A stretch of DNA of 64,000 nt from Acetobacter oeni (GCF_011516825.1 NZ_WOTA01000021.1:1-64000), one strand, 5' to 3'; positions 18,628 to 28,352 are shown, counted from the first letter of the stretch. Numbers and translations: made by a program. The notes: generated from the letters alone by a model not told the origin.

Positions 18628-19860
18628 TCAGAAGTGGCCGCAGTCTGACTGAAATGGTTCATCAGCAAGCCGGGCTTTAATCCATGATATCTGATCTTTA
18701 ACGGAATTCGTCATTGTCGGATCATGGTCGAGACCAGGGTAAAAGCGAAAAGCAAGCCGGATACCGTTGTTGCAGGCTTTACGGGCAGTTGAACGGACAC
18801 CGCCTGGTGGAACAGAGGTGTCTCCCCCGCCGGTTATGACCAGCAACGGTCCTCTGACTGACTGATTGCCAATAGCATTTTCCCACAACATCGCCTGCAC
18901 TGCCAGGTTACGTGTCCAGTTTGATTTTGTGATCTGATTTTCGGTCTTACCGTAGAGCGCTGCATACCCGGTGAACCAGCAACCCGAGGTGGCGATCTCA
19001 TTATAATGCGCCATACCGGCGTGATTAAGCATGCTCTGAGGTTTATACTCCGGATAACGGGCTCTCAGACCAAAAGCGACCATCGGAAGATAGAAAGGGG
19101 CGCCTCCTTCCGCCGGTGCCGGCCTGATGAAGTCCAGCATATCGACTGTGCCGGAAACAGAGACAGCTCCACGATAATGCGGGTCATCGATCTGCTGCTC
19201 CATTTCGGCCACGCTCCAGCTGGCCATACCGCCCTGTGAATGTCCGTCGACGACCCAGTCATGGCTCAGACCGGGAAAAGCCTCACGAACGGCACGAACA
19301 GAATAAATGACGTCATAGGCCTGCGCGAGTTTATTCATATACTGGTGCGGTCCAGGCGTCGCGAGACCATGATAATCTGTGGCCACGACAGCCAGCCCGG
19401 CTTTGGGAAATTCGAACAGCCCCTCGTCTCCGTAGTAGAGATCCTTCATACGCGACGGAGCACAGGGTTGCGCCACACCGCTGGTGCCATGAGCCCAGGC
19501 GACGACAGGCCAGCCGCCTTTCGGTGGTGTGCCCTCGGGAATAAGCACGAAAGCAGACGTTGTGACATCGTGCCGTGCGGCATCCAGAGAATGATAGAGA
19601 ATACGCCAGGCTTTTATGCCTGATGGCAGAACGTAATCTGTGCCGGGCTCCTGACGGATCAGTTTACCCGGCGTGATGTCTCCGGCTGCCGGCGCCGTGT
19701 AAAATGCCGTAACGGGAAGCGCGTCCTGTGCTTCCATCGCCCGGGCCTCAGGGAGTGACGTGGGAAGATCATCCCCGGCCTGCGCCGATACGGTGAAAGC
19801 AAACAAACTGTTCAGACAGAGTGACAGCATCCATCCGGGGCGTTTCACACGACAATACAT
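18628..19860 (-). CDS. secreted alpha/beta-hydrolase, LIP-type lipase
   Basis: Exported hydrolase of the secretory-lipase (LIP) group, likely acting on esters in the periplasm or outside. The preferred start, ATG 19860, gives a clean signal peptide (MYCRVKRPGWMLSLCLNSL then AFTVSAQA) and has a GGGAG ribosome-binding site; an upstream in-frame start at 19950 adds a non-signal extension. The nucleophile elbow is DGHSQGG, the oxyanion region is VVAWAHGTSGVAQPCAPS, and the acid and base residues are in VITGGGDTSVPPG and YPGLDHDPTM. About 410 residues, as usual for the family. Substrate not determinable. Confidence 0.8.
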   Translation of the reverse strand: MYCRVKRPGWMLSLCLNSLFAFTVSAQAGDDLPTSLPEARAMEAQDALPVTAFYTAPAAGDITPGKLIRQEPGTDYVLPSGIKAWRILYHSLDAARHDVTTSAFVLIPEGTPPKGGWPVVAWAHGTSGVAQPCAPSRMKDLYYGDEGLFEFPKAGLAVVATDYHGLATPGPHQYMNKLAQAYDVIYSVRAVREAFPGLSHDWVVDGHSQGGMASWSVAEMEQQIDDPHYRGAVSVSGTVDMLDFIRPAPAEGGAPFYLPMVAFGLRARYPEYKPQSMLNHAGMAHYNEIATSGCWFTGYAALYGKTENQITKSNWTRNLAVQAMLWENAIGNQSVRGPLLVITGGGDTSVPPGGVRSTARKACNNGIRLAFRFYPGLDHDPTMTNSVKDQISWIKARLADEPFQSDCGHF

Positions 19861-20085
19861 GGCAACTCCCGCAGGCTTTTGGGTCCGGGTTACCCCGGAT
19901 TCCGTAGAATCGGCCATGTGGATGCCCGTATGCGGGAGACAGTGAACCACTTTAGCATCCTTACGATTCCGAAAATATTTTTATACCCGGACAGATCAGG
20001 CTACCAGAGTGAAAACTGAATAATCAGACCGGGATTGTCGGCCGCGTTTCTTCACCACGCCTGACTTTCTCGGGATGCCGCTGAC

Positions 20086-21456
20086 TTACAGCGCAGGTTG
20101 TGCCGGTTCGCCACCACGCCACACGGACGCGATCTGGTCGACGGCAGTGATGTCATCAGTCGGATCAGACTTCAGGATGACAAGATCAGCGCGTTTGCCG
20201 GGAGCGATAATGCCGCGATCAGTCAGATGCATGAGCGCAGCGGCCTGTGCCGTGGCGAGATGCAGGGCTTCCAGCGGTGTTAGTCCTGCCGCGACGATCA
20301 GACGAAGCTCGCGATGTTCGGCGAAACCAGGAATCCGTAACGGAGTAGCCCCTGAATCGGTGCCGAAGCCCACATTAACTCCGGCATGAGTGAGGATAAC
20401 GAGGTTCTTCTGGTTCATGGCAACGGCCTTACGGGATGCATCGGCCAGCGGATTAGCAAGCGTTTTCTCACGCCATGCAGGATCAGCAAACTGAGCCCGC
20501 AGAGCCGGATTAAGACCCTGAGCAAGTTCGGGATCATCCAGCAGTTCTGGTTTTTCAGCAAAAAGATAAACTGACTCATCAAGGCTGATCGTCGGAATAT
20601 ACCAGACACCACCAGCCTTCATGGCAGAAATCAATGCGCTGTCAGCCGGCTGATCCCGAACCCCATGGGCCAGAATATCCACGTGCTGTCCCACAAGCTC
20701 TTTTGCATAATGGAGATCATGAATATGGGCGGCAACGCGCAGGTTTTTCTCATGCGAATGCGTAATGACGGCCTGAGTAATTTCAGATTTCATAACGGGA
20801 AGTCCCGATTTACCAGGCACACCGTTTTTAAAATTATCGACCCAGATTTTTACAAGATCCGTTCCTTCGGATGCCATTTTATCAACATCCGCCCGTGCTT
20901 CGTCGGGGGTTGCCGGACGGAGAACCTGGGCATCACCAACATGCATCATGCCGACGGGAGGCGCCCCGTCGGGCACACCGATCCCCTGATCGACGCCGAA
21001 CAGATCTGCCCCCGCATTGAGGCCGGCATGCTGTTCGCGGCGGAGATCGTCAAACAGAGGCGATTTCGTAACGCCAAGTGCGACCACCGTGGTGACACCA
21101 TACAGTTCGAACTGACGAAGCTGCGCAAGGATATTGTCTCGCGTGAAATTTGCGCTGCCTGAGGACGTCCCGGAAACGAGACCGACATGGCTGTGGTCAG
21201 AAACCAGTCCCGGAATCATCGTCTGTCCGGCAAGGTTGATGATTTTCGCATCCGGAACGGACGGCGCCTGCGCCATGGGTGTAACGGCTGTGATTTTGCC
21301 GTGGCGAACCAGCACAGCCATGTCCGTGCGAGCAGGAGCACCCGTGCCGTCAATGACACGCACATGCTCGAACAGGGTTGATGTTTCAGCGGCATATGCG
21401 GACGCACTCAGGCCCGGAATCAGAGCGCTTACACAGAGAAGCAATAATTTTTTCAT
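20086..21456 (-). CDS. exported amidohydrolase (imidazolonepropionase-like)
   Basis: Metal-dependent amidohydrolase with a Sec signal peptide (MKKLLLLCVSALIPGLSASAYA). Metal ligands and motifs: DHSH (first-strand HxH), LVKIWVDN (candidate carboxylated Lys), HSHEKNLRVAAHIHD, DILAHGVRD and FGTDSGAT, ending with the composite beta domain GIIAPGKRADLVIL. This matches periplasmic imidazolonepropionase-like or prolidase-like hydrolases; the substrate is unknown. The ATG 21456 gives the signal peptide directly; the longer frame from 21540 does not. Flanked by a divergent YidB-like gene. Confidence 0.8.
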   Translation of the reverse strand: MKKLLLLCVSALIPGLSASAYAAETSTLFEHVRVIDGTGAPARTDMAVLVRHGKITAVTPMAQAPSVPDAKIINLAGQTMIPGLVSDHSHVGLVSGTSSGSANFTRDNILAQLRQFELYGVTTVVALGVTKSPLFDDLRREQHAGLNAGADLFGVDQGIGVPDGAPPVGMMHVGDAQVLRPATPDEARADVDKMASEGTDLVKIWVDNFKNGVPGKSGLPVMKSEITQAVITHSHEKNLRVAAHIHDLHYAKELVGQHVDILAHGVRDQPADSALISAMKAGGVWYIPTISLDESVYLFAEKPELLDDPELAQGLNPALRAQFADPAWREKTLANPLADASRKAVAMNQKNLVILTHAGVNVGFGTDSGATPLRIPGFAEHRELRLIVAAGLTPLEALHLATAQAAALMHLTDRGIIAPGKRADLVILKSDPTDDITAVDQIASVWRGGEPAQPAL

Positions 21457-21689
21457 AGGAATGAGAACTCCGGAGATTCTGTGCGGAGAGAGGTCAGATC
21501 GATAAATGCTATCCTTGCCATAAGACCGGCGTCTGTCCACTTTTTACCAGCCGCTCGATGAAGAATTACCGGACGGGTATCCATACATAAGGAAACTTAT
21601 TTATTACAAAGCATCTTTATAAAAAACAGAATATATGGCGCCCCCAGAAACGCTGTTTATAAACCTCCGATGAAACCTGTCCGTCACGA

Positions 21690-21713
21690 GGCCGTTCAGA
21701 TCTGAACAGGCCA
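21690..21713. repeat. long palindrome upstream of YidB-like gene
   Basis: A perfect 14-bp palindrome GTTCAGATCTGAAC (21694-21707) is flanked by GGCC on both sides, with one extra base on the right. It lies 28 bp before the YidB-like start. A closely related but longer perfect palindrome is found at 41901-41930, which suggests a shared binding site or element. Confidence 0.55.
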
Positions 21714-21735
21714 CCGCTATGCCGGAGAACGTCTC

Positions 21736-22134
21736 ATGCCAGATAAAACAAACGCGCCGAAGGATGCCTCTGTAACAGAAGCTATCACTAGGGTTGGGGA
21801 TACTCTGACTGCTGCGGCAGATGATAAATCGGGCCTCTCGAGTGCTGTTATCGACTACATGGGCGGTGAAGATAGTGTCGGACGGAGGCAAATACGTGAA
21901 CGGGCAGAACGTGCCGGCCTCGGAGATACACTGCGTCGGTGGGAGCACGAAAGTCTGCCCCATGGCGGTACCGAGGAGATGGTTCCGGCTCTTCTGACAC
22001 CTGAAGAAATAGACCGTTTTTCAGCACAGACAGGGTTATCGCGGCCTGCCACGGTTGCTGCTCTGGCTGAAATACTGCCGAATGCCTGTCGCCTCGACCA
22101 TATTGAAGACGAACAGAAATCCGGAGGAGGATAA
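21736..22134 (+). CDS. YidB-like (DUF937) small protein, second copy
   Basis: 132 residues, with the same plan as the protein at 2745-3128: an N-terminal SGLSSAVIDYMGGEDSVGRRQIRERAERAGLGDTLRRW segment, then LLTPEEIDRFSAQTGLSRPATVAALAEILPN. The R-E-R-A-x-x-A-G-L-G-D-x-x-x-x-W core is the YidB signature. No signal peptide or membrane helix; function unknown. The start ATG is preceded by GGAGAACGTCTC. It is a single gene, and a related palindrome lies just upstream of it. Confidence 0.7.
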   Translation: MPDKTNAPKDASVTEAITRVGDTLTAAADDKSGLSSAVIDYMGGEDSVGRRQIRERAERAGLGDTLRRWEHESLPHGGTEEMVPALLTPEEIDRFSAQTGLSRPATVAALAEILPNACRLDHIEDEQKSGGG

Positions 22135-22250
22135 ATTCGGGGACTGTTCTTTATATTGAACTGAACTGCGAGACGTAATCACAGGCTTTCGTGTATCAAT
22201 AACTGTCGTATTCTGCACGATATGATTCGAGATGACATAAATTCCTGGAA

Positions 22251-22874
22251 TTATTCAGCATAAATGCGTCTATGCACTCTTTTTCCCCACAGGAAATTAA
22301 TACCTCGAACACTTAGAAGCCCAATTCCGAACAGGACATAGAATATGGCATTCACATGCCATGTCTTGAATGCCATCAGAAAATGGATTGAAGCTGCAAT
22401 CAGCGCCACATAGACAAGGCGATGAAGATATCGCCAGTTGCGTCCCAGCTTACGAATTGAAAGCCTGTTAGACGTGACGGCCAGAGGCACCAGACACAAA
22501 AAAGCTGCCATTCCGAAAATAAGAAAAGGGCGCCGTGTGATATCACGATACAGCGTAACAAAATCGAATCGTAGATCAAGCGCGATATAGGCTGCAACAT
22601 GCATCACTACGTAAGCGAAAGCGAGCAGCCCGACGGCACGACGATAACCAGTAAGATTAACACCGGAGACAATGCGTAACGGGGTTATGGCCAGAGACGC
22701 GAGCAGGAAACGGAATGCCCAGAGACCCAGTATATGCTCAAAGCTACGAACCGGATCCGGGCCAAGTTTGTCATGTACTCCCAGCCAGAAAGACCAGCAT
22801 GCCGGGACAAAACCTGATGTATAAAGCAATAAATTCAGGAATGATCGCCGTGTCCACCAGACGGATATGACCAT
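22251..22874 (-). CDS. msrQ: MsrQ heme-binding membrane subunit
   Basis: Six-helix b-type heme membrane protein that passes electrons to MsrP for repair of oxidised methionine in periplasmic proteins. About 207 residues. The ferric-reductase-like transmembrane segments are visible (LLASLAITPLRIV, AVGLLAFAYVVMHVAAYIALD, WRYLHRLVYVALIAASIHFLM), with heme-ligand His in VMHVA, YLHRL and SIHF. The start ATG 22874 has GGAGG nine bases upstream; the longer frame begins at an unlikely TTG. Lies 60 bp after msrP. Confidence 0.92.
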   Translation of the reverse strand: MVISVWWTRRSFLNLLLYTSGFVPACWSFWLGVHDKLGPDPVRSFEHILGLWAFRFLLASLAITPLRIVSGVNLTGYRRAVGLLAFAYVVMHVAAYIALDLRFDFVTLYRDITRRPFLIFGMAAFLCLVPLAVTSNRLSIRKLGRNWRYLHRLVYVALIAASIHFLMAFKTWHVNAIFYVLFGIGLLSVRGINFLWGKRVHRRIYAE

Positions 22875-22934
22875 TGCATAAGTCCTCCGGAGCCTGCACG
22901 CAAAATACAATTTTAAACAACTGTATCTGTATAT

Positions 22935-23870
22935 TTAATAATATTTCCGCAGATCCATCCCCGCATAGAGGCCGGCGACCTGTTCACCATACCCGTTAAA
23001 CATCCGGGTCGGTTGTCTCTTTTCTCCAAAAAATCCACCACTCCCAATGACTCTTTCACTGGCCTGACTCCAGCGTGGATGATCAACATCCGGGTTCACG
23101 TTGGCATAAAAGCCGTATTCATCGGGAGCGAGCCTGTTCCAGGAAGTGGGAGGCATTGTTTCAAGCAGAGAAATCGTCGTGAGAGACTTGATCCCTTTAA
23201 ACCCGTATTTCCATGGCACAACGAGCCGTAGCGGAGCTCCGTTCTGGTTCGGGAGTATCTCTCCATAAAGCCCTGCCGCAAGCAATGTCAGAGGATTCAT
23301 CGCTTCATCAAGTCGCAGACCTTCCACGTAAGGCCAGGCGATATTTCCAAAGCTGTCTTTCTGTCCGGGCATTTCATCGGGACGCATGACGGAGCGGAAG
23401 GCGACGAATTTTGCTGACCCCAGGGGTTCTGCCTTCCGCAGAATTTCGGCTAGTGGAATACCGTCCCAGGGTATGACCATGGACCATGCTTCGACACAGC
23501 GCATTCGGTAAATTCTGTTTTCAATCTTATGCGCGGTAATCTGCTGATCAACATCGATGGTGATGGGTTTCGCAACGGCACCGTCGATACGGAGCGTCCA
23601 GGGTCGCGCATGAAAACTACCGGAAAGCCGGGCCGGGTCCGATTTATCAAGTCCGAATTCATAAAAATTATTGTAGTGCGTGATGTCCTCTCGCGGGGTC
23701 GGACGCTCTGTTGTTCCAAACGGCCCCGGACTGGTCTGCAGACCAGCGGCTTTTGCCGCGTGTGTCACAGCAAGAAGCCCGGTGGACGCGAGAATTGTCC
23801 GACGTCTCAGATAGTGTTCTTTCAGGGTAATTTCACTGGGGGAAGGCTGGGGGAAAAACGAGGAAGCCAC
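22935..23870 (-). CDS. msrP: MsrP periplasmic methionine sulfoxide reductase
   Basis: Molybdopterin enzyme that reduces methionine sulfoxide in exported proteins. 311 residues, with a twin-arginine-type leader ([16 protein letters not shown]). The sulfite-oxidase-like core has HNN-type [17 protein letters not shown], the Mo-ligand Cys in [15 protein letters not shown], and [17 protein letters not shown]. The start is GTG 23870 with AGGAG upstream. Followed by msrQ. A regulator such as HprRS is not nearby. Confidence 0.94.
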   Translation of the reverse strand: MASSFFPQPSPSEITLKEHYLRRRTILASTGLLAVTHAAKAAGLQTSPGPFGTTERPTPREDITHYNNFYEFGLDKSDPARLSGSFHARPWTLRIDGAVAKPITIDVDQQITAHKIENRIYRMRCVEAWSMVIPWDGIPLAEILRKAEPLGSAKFVAFRSVMRPDEMPGQKDSFGNIAWPYVEGLRLDEAMNPLTLLAAGLYGEILPNQNGAPLRLVVPWKYGFKGIKSLTTISLLETMPPTSWNRLAPDEYGFYANVNPDVDHPRWSQASERVIGSGGFFGEKRQPTRMFNGYGEQVAGLYAGMDLRKYY

Positions 23871-24004
23871 GGCAGTTGCTCCTGCCAGAAGGAAGATGAT
23901 TCGATGATGATATCGTTATTCGGAGCCAGACAGTTCCTGCCGGCTGCGTGGCCGCGTCCCCGTCAGAAGACACTGGCACAGTATCAGAGCTTTATCTACT
24001 TTTG

Positions 24005-25207
24005 CTATGTGTGTGCATGAGGTCCGGTCTCCGCCAGCTTGCGCGGAAACGCCATTGGACTGAACACGGTCAGCAGAATTCCGATTAACGCTACAGAAAC
24101 TGACGCAGGCACAAGAATAGCAAAACCCAGATTGTTCAGCAGGTGGCCGCCAACAGCGGAACCAAGAAGGATGCCAAAATTACTGCTTGAATTAATGGCC
24201 GCCCCAGCAACATCAGCGCTGGTAGCGCGCGCCCGAATAGCTCCGGACATGACAAAAGGAATGACGGCTGCGTAGCCGGCGCACCACAGCCCTACCGCAG
24301 CAACTGACATCCAGCCGGAAAGCAGATGATCATATACCAGGCACATGCCCGTCAGCATGGCGATGCCGCCGCCAAACAGCCCGGCCGCAGGCAGACTGTC
24401 CACAAGCTGCCCGGCAGCCCAGAGACCCAGCACACTGACAGCTCCGGTAATGAGCAATGCAATACTCAGATCGCGTTCCGGAAGGCCGTGAGCCAGAAGA
24501 AGCGGCGACACATACGTATAAAGAAGGTTATGCGCAAAAAAGAAAACAGCATTAACCGCAACAACGATGGCAAAAATCCGTGCTGCGTGCCGGGAACGTA
24601 ACGTTGGCAGGCGGGGCGTGCCTCCGGCAGGAGCACGGACGCGGGGTAGAAAAACAGCAATGAAAATTGTCAGCAGGACTGCAAGGCCTGCCATTATGTA
24701 CAGAGCAACACGCCAGCCGGCAAAATGCCCGAGGGCAGCCGCTCCGGGAACACCGAGCACAGAACCAAGAGAGGTTCCGCCATATACAAAAGAAATAGCG
24801 CGCCCGGTCATACGCTCCGGGACGAGATAGGCAGCATATGCAGATGCAATAGACATCAGCACGGCATGCGCTACACCGCCGAGCGCCCGCCCCAGGCACA
24901 ACACGAAGAAAGTCGGAGCAGTTGCTGAGATCAGGTTGGAAATCACATATCCACCCAGGCAAAGCAGCATCAGCATCTTCCGATCCATCCTCGCCGTAAA
25001 AATAGTCAACGGGACAGCGCCGAAAGCCACCAGAAGAGCATAAGCACTGACGGCCAGCCCCGCATGCCCTTCCTCAATGTGAAATGCCTGGGAAACATCA
25101 ATCAGAAGCCCAACAGGCGCGACTTCTGTCGTAACGGCGATAAATGTCGAGGCGAACAAGGCACAAAGGCCTGCGATTGCCGGACCGGACAGTGATTTGA
25201 AGAGCAT
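24005..25207 (-). CDS. MFS transporter (drug/sugar efflux type)
   Basis: About 400 residues with twelve hydrophobic segments. The first is FASTFIAVTTEVAPVGLLIDV. Loop motifs include FTARMDRKMLMLLCLGGYV (MFS motif A region) and GVAHAVLMSIASAYAAYLVPERMTGRAISFVYGGTSLGSVLGVPGA (motif C/5 region). The pattern resembles AraJ/YdhP-like efflux carriers of the DHA1 group. ATG 25207 is preceded by AGGGAAGTC and preferred to an upstream ATG at 25243. Substrate unknown. Confidence 0.85.
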   Translation of the reverse strand: MLFKSLSGPAIAGLCALFASTFIAVTTEVAPVGLLIDVSQAFHIEEGHAGLAVSAYALLVAFGAVPLTIFTARMDRKMLMLLCLGGYVISNLISATAPTFFVLCLGRALGGVAHAVLMSIASAYAAYLVPERMTGRAISFVYGGTSLGSVLGVPGAAALGHFAGWRVALYIMAGLAVLLTIFIAVFLPRVRAPAGGTPRLPTLRSRHAARIFAIVVAVNAVFFFAHNLLYTYVSPLLLAHGLPERDLSIALLITGAVSVLGLWAAGQLVDSLPAAGLFGGGIAMLTGMCLVYDHLLSGWMSVAAVGLWCAGYAAVIPFVMSGAIRARATSADVAGAAINSSSNFGILLGSAVGGHLLNNLGFAILVPASVSVALIGILLTVFSPMAFPRKLAETGPHAHT

Positions 25208-25478
25208 GACTTCCCTGGGCAGAAAAGGTGACGCTGAACGCACTCACCGGGGAAGTCATTTGACATAGATCAGCCGGCGACGGAAAGGTCGGACTCAGAA
25301 GGAGGGGGAGATGTTGTTTTCCTCGCATGCCCCCAAATCTGACAGGTCACACGACGGGACCATGACCAGCACAGCAGAGCGAAGTCTTTCAGATGGTGAA
25401 CTCGTTACTGTGTTCCGGTTCACCGGCACTCCCGATTTTCTCCATGTTTCAGATGATCACCGGGAGCACAATGAATTC

Positions 25479-26162
25479 TCAGTTACCACTCATCGGAGAC
25501 GGGTTCTGAGCAGGGGCTGCTACAGGTGCCGCCGTCCCTTCCTGTATGCTGACCGATGGCGAAACAACACGATTCATCACAGTGAAAGAAACGGCATCCA
25601 TCGTTGTGACATCGACAAGATCGCCAGTTTTCAATGTTGCCAGCAGAGGCTGAAACGCCTTCTGCTGCACGGAAACAGTCTGGCTTGCGCCGGACGGTCC
25701 GGCAATCGTGACAATTTTCCGGATTGCATCGACGGCTACGACATGCACACGACGACGCCGGAATGAAATCAGAGTTCCATGAGGGTGACGGTTCCGGTAG
25801 CCATGAGCCGCAGAGACTGTTGAAACGGGGGCCGGAGTCTCGGGACTTGCCAGCGTTGCGTCCAGTGTCTGGAAAAACCGGACCCCGATCCGGTCCCCTG
25901 GCTGCAGATGCGGGAGATTTCTGGTGCCATGAGGAATTTCAATGGTGATCAGCCCCCCATCGCTATCCCGCAGGAGAAGATCCCCCTCTCCCGCGTCAAT
26001 CGTTTCCACTGTAGCTACCGTTGTCTGGTTTCCGGTAATCACCGTCTGAGCAGAAATTTTGCCGGTGTGCATGACGCCCGCACAGCAAAGAGTGAATAAT
26101 ATCACAAAGCCGGAATGGCGATGTTTCGTGGCGGCAGGGGTTATCAGGCTTCCGAAAGGCAT
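25479..26162 (-). CDS. exported hypothetical protein
   Basis: 227 residues that I do not recognise. There is a likely signal peptide (FVILFTLCCAGVMHTGKISAQT). The mature part is beta-rich, with two SH3-like or OB-like repeats: TVATVETIDAGEGDLLLRDSDGGLITIEI followed by LQPGDRIGVRFF, and VVAVDAIRKIVTIAGPSGASQTVSV followed by LLATLKTGDLVDVTTMDA. The C-terminus is Ala/Pro-rich. The repeat pattern (strand-turn-strand, then L-x-x-G-D-x-I/V-x-V) looks like a pair of DUF5666-type small barrels, but this is inference. Alone, between an MFS carrier and an acyltransferase. Confidence 0.55.
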   Translation of the reverse strand: MPFGSLITPAATKHRHSGFVILFTLCCAGVMHTGKISAQTVITGNQTTVATVETIDAGEGDLLLRDSDGGLITIEIPHGTRNLPHLQPGDRIGVRFFQTLDATLASPETPAPVSTVSAAHGYRNRHPHGTLISFRRRRVHVVAVDAIRKIVTIAGPSGASQTVSVQQKAFQPLLATLKTGDLVDVTTMDAVSFTVMNRVVSPSVSIQEGTAAPVAAPAQNPSPMSGN

Positions 26163-26361
26163 GGGGAGATCCCGCTTTTTATGTCTTTAATAAGAACGCT
26201 GCTATTACATCATTCAGACTGCGGTATCCACTCCTGCCGGGATTCGCACAACCTGCGGTTTTCGGCGCCGGCAGTGGACATACAAACAGGACATCCCATT
26301 CTCACCAGGATTTTAGGTTCTCTCCACTAAGCATGACGGATAAAAATTTATCCCTGACTGC

Positions 26362-27453
26362 TTAACGTGCAGATTCGAGATTTCCGTCTGCAGGTATGGT
26401 GTACTGACCTGAATATGCGGCTGCCCGCCTTGAATCCTTAGCCGACGCACGCTCCTTCAGTTTCTTACGCAGAAACCGCGTTACGGGCTGCTCAATAAAC
26501 TGAAAAACGCAACAGCCAAGAATAACGCCCCCGGCAACCGACAGCAGAGATTGCACAGTCGCACTGACGGAAATAAAATAGTTCAGATAAAGAACAACAC
26601 GTTTTACGGCGTCAGAAGCTATACTCTGGAAAAGATAGATTGAGTAAGATGCGCTACCCAGATAAAGGAGAACACGACTTTGCGGAAGAGTTCCCCCACG
26701 CTCCACCATAAGAGCCGCTGTAAAAATTATGGAGATGATAACGGCTGCCAGCAGCGAACTGAAAGCCAGACTCATTACGGCGAGAAATAGAGTCACCGAC
26801 AATGAATACAAAAACTGTATTTCTTTACTGAAATTATCAAGATTTATTCCAAAAACTCTTCCCAGAACGGCTCCCGCGCCAAATTCGAGAAGGCGTGGGT
26901 CAGTGTAAGCTTTCGCGATTGCAGAACTGAAATCATTTGCTGCGCCAAGCGTACAAAAAAATATCAGAAAAAATATCAGGACAACAATTCTTTTTGTCGT
27001 GTTGAGAAGCAAGCATCCCGCGAAAATAAAATAAAAAAACATTTCATAATTAAGAGTCCATCCAAGATACAAAACCGGAAACAGTTTATGCTCTTTGTCA
27101 AAATCAGGCATAAAACAAACAGACTTTAGAACGTGCTCTATGTTGCTCGTTACAAGATGGGGCACATAAATATGAAATTTTACCAGAACTAAAGTCGCCA
27201 ATGTAGCTATATAATAAAGAGGAACAATTCTTACAAATCTTTCTAAAACAAAATCAGAAGGAGAAGTCTCCTTTCGGTCTGTAAGAGCGATCATTATAAA
27301 ACCACTAATAATGAAAAACAGATCGACTCCATATTTTCCACATTGCGTCAGCGGAATAATTGTTTGAAATTGGTGAAAAACGACAACACTTAGCGCCGCA
27401 ATCGCCCTCATATACTGGATCGACATTACGACAGAAGTTTTGCGATTCAGCAC
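26362..27453 (-). CDS. acyltransferase family 3 membrane protein
   Basis: 363 residues, with about ten membrane helices of the acyltransferase-3 family that O-acetylates polysaccharides or lipids. The hallmark N-terminus is present: QYMRAIAALSVVVFHQF (family R-x-x-A-x-x-x-V-x-x-x-H, catalytic His). KYGVDLFFIISGFIMI and LGSASYSIYLFQ follow. The start is a GTG (27453); an ATG 27 bases further in is possible. The gene is flanked downstream by an unknown exported protein and upstream by a very AT-rich island. Acceptor unknown. Confidence 0.85.
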   Translation of the reverse strand: MLNRKTSVVMSIQYMRAIAALSVVVFHQFQTIIPLTQCGKYGVDLFFIISGFIMIALTDRKETSPSDFVLERFVRIVPLYYIATLATLVLVKFHIYVPHLVTSNIEHVLKSVCFMPDFDKEHKLFPVLYLGWTLNYEMFFYFIFAGCLLLNTTKRIVVLIFFLIFFCTLGAANDFSSAIAKAYTDPRLLEFGAGAVLGRVFGINLDNFSKEIQFLYSLSVTLFLAVMSLAFSSLLAAVIISIIFTAALMVERGGTLPQSRVLLYLGSASYSIYLFQSIASDAVKRVVLYLNYFISVSATVQSLLSVAGGVILGCCVFQFIEQPVTRFLRKKLKERASAKDSRRAAAYSGQYTIPADGNLESAR

Positions 27454-28163
27454 GCCAAAATCCCCGGCATAGATTCTAAGAAGTAAAAATCTCAGGAAAG
27501 CTCATGAAACCGCTATGACATGCCGCATTGATCGTCAATAACTAATCATAAGGATATATGATTTATTATAAAAAAACAAAATTTATTATAGATAAATTCA
27601 GAATGTATGATTTATTATGCGTCATGTGATGATAAATTACATTATATTTTTGTTTTTATAGATTGTTATTTTATTTATTTTTATCTATTTAATAATTAAT
27701 TATAAAAGAAAAAAGAAATCCTTTTCATGTGACCGGTGGATATCTGCCGGCAAACCAGTCTTTTGGATCAGGAGTTTTTGTGCCGTCCTTTTAAGTTTCA
27801 TCACGATATCTGTCTCTAATGCGTATACAGAAAACAGAATATATTATGGCACTCCACGTTACACCTGTACTAATTTTTATTTTAGATGTAAATAACAAAA
27901 AAATATCATAATAAAATACCGTTTTTTATTTATATTAATCTACAAATAATTAACATATAAATAAAATAACCATGAAAAAATAAATTAATAATGTTTATTT
28001 AATTACACTTCATAACAAACCAATAAAAATTATTTGATGCGCATAATAATGCAGAGCATAGAGTCATCAAAACAGAAAAATCTGCTTTTATGATCAGCGC
28101 AAACTGTCTTATCAGCCAGGCCCGCAGGGGATTTTGGTATTCAGGATTTACCAGGCACAGGAC
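27454..28163. other. AT-rich gene-free island
   Basis: About 700 bases of extremely AT-rich DNA, unlike the neighbouring coding DNA. ATGATTTATTAT occurs at 27558 and 27607, and ATTTATTATA at 27561 and 27581. I find no open frame of interest, tRNA or terminator. It may be the promoter region of the acyltransferase gene, a transferred or silenced segment, or the scar of mobile-element insertion; it ends against two IS5-type remnants. Confidence 0.6.
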
Positions 28164-28300
28164 TCATAGCCAGAACATGATGGTTGCTGCGAGGCAGATG
28201 GCTGAGAAGAAAGCGTTCGGGCATCTATCGTAGCGTATTGCGACACGCCGCCAGTCCCCCTGAGCCTTCCGAACCTGGAAGGTTCGAAAAACCCCTTGGT
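28164..28300 (-). mobile_element. 3' remnant of IS5-family (IS427-like) transposase
   Basis: On the minus strand the frame reads FRTFQVRKAQGDWRRVAIRYDRC then PNAFFSAICLAATIMFWL and stop. This resembles the conserved C-terminus of IS427-group IS5 transposases (R-R-x-A-T-R-Y-D-x-x-x-x-x-F-x-x-x-x). Only this tail remains; upstream sequence belongs to the opposing IS remnant. No terminal inverted repeats identified. Confidence 0.55.
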
Positions 28301-28352
28301 TTGAGTGTTTCTGTGTGATGCCATTCCTCCTGTCTTGGATGGGAGGAACGGC

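Noticed and set aside
27454-28163. AT-rich repeats as a CRISPR array or replication origin
   Set aside because: Repeats are too short and irregular for CRISPR, and no DnaA boxes, iterons or replication gene accompany them.
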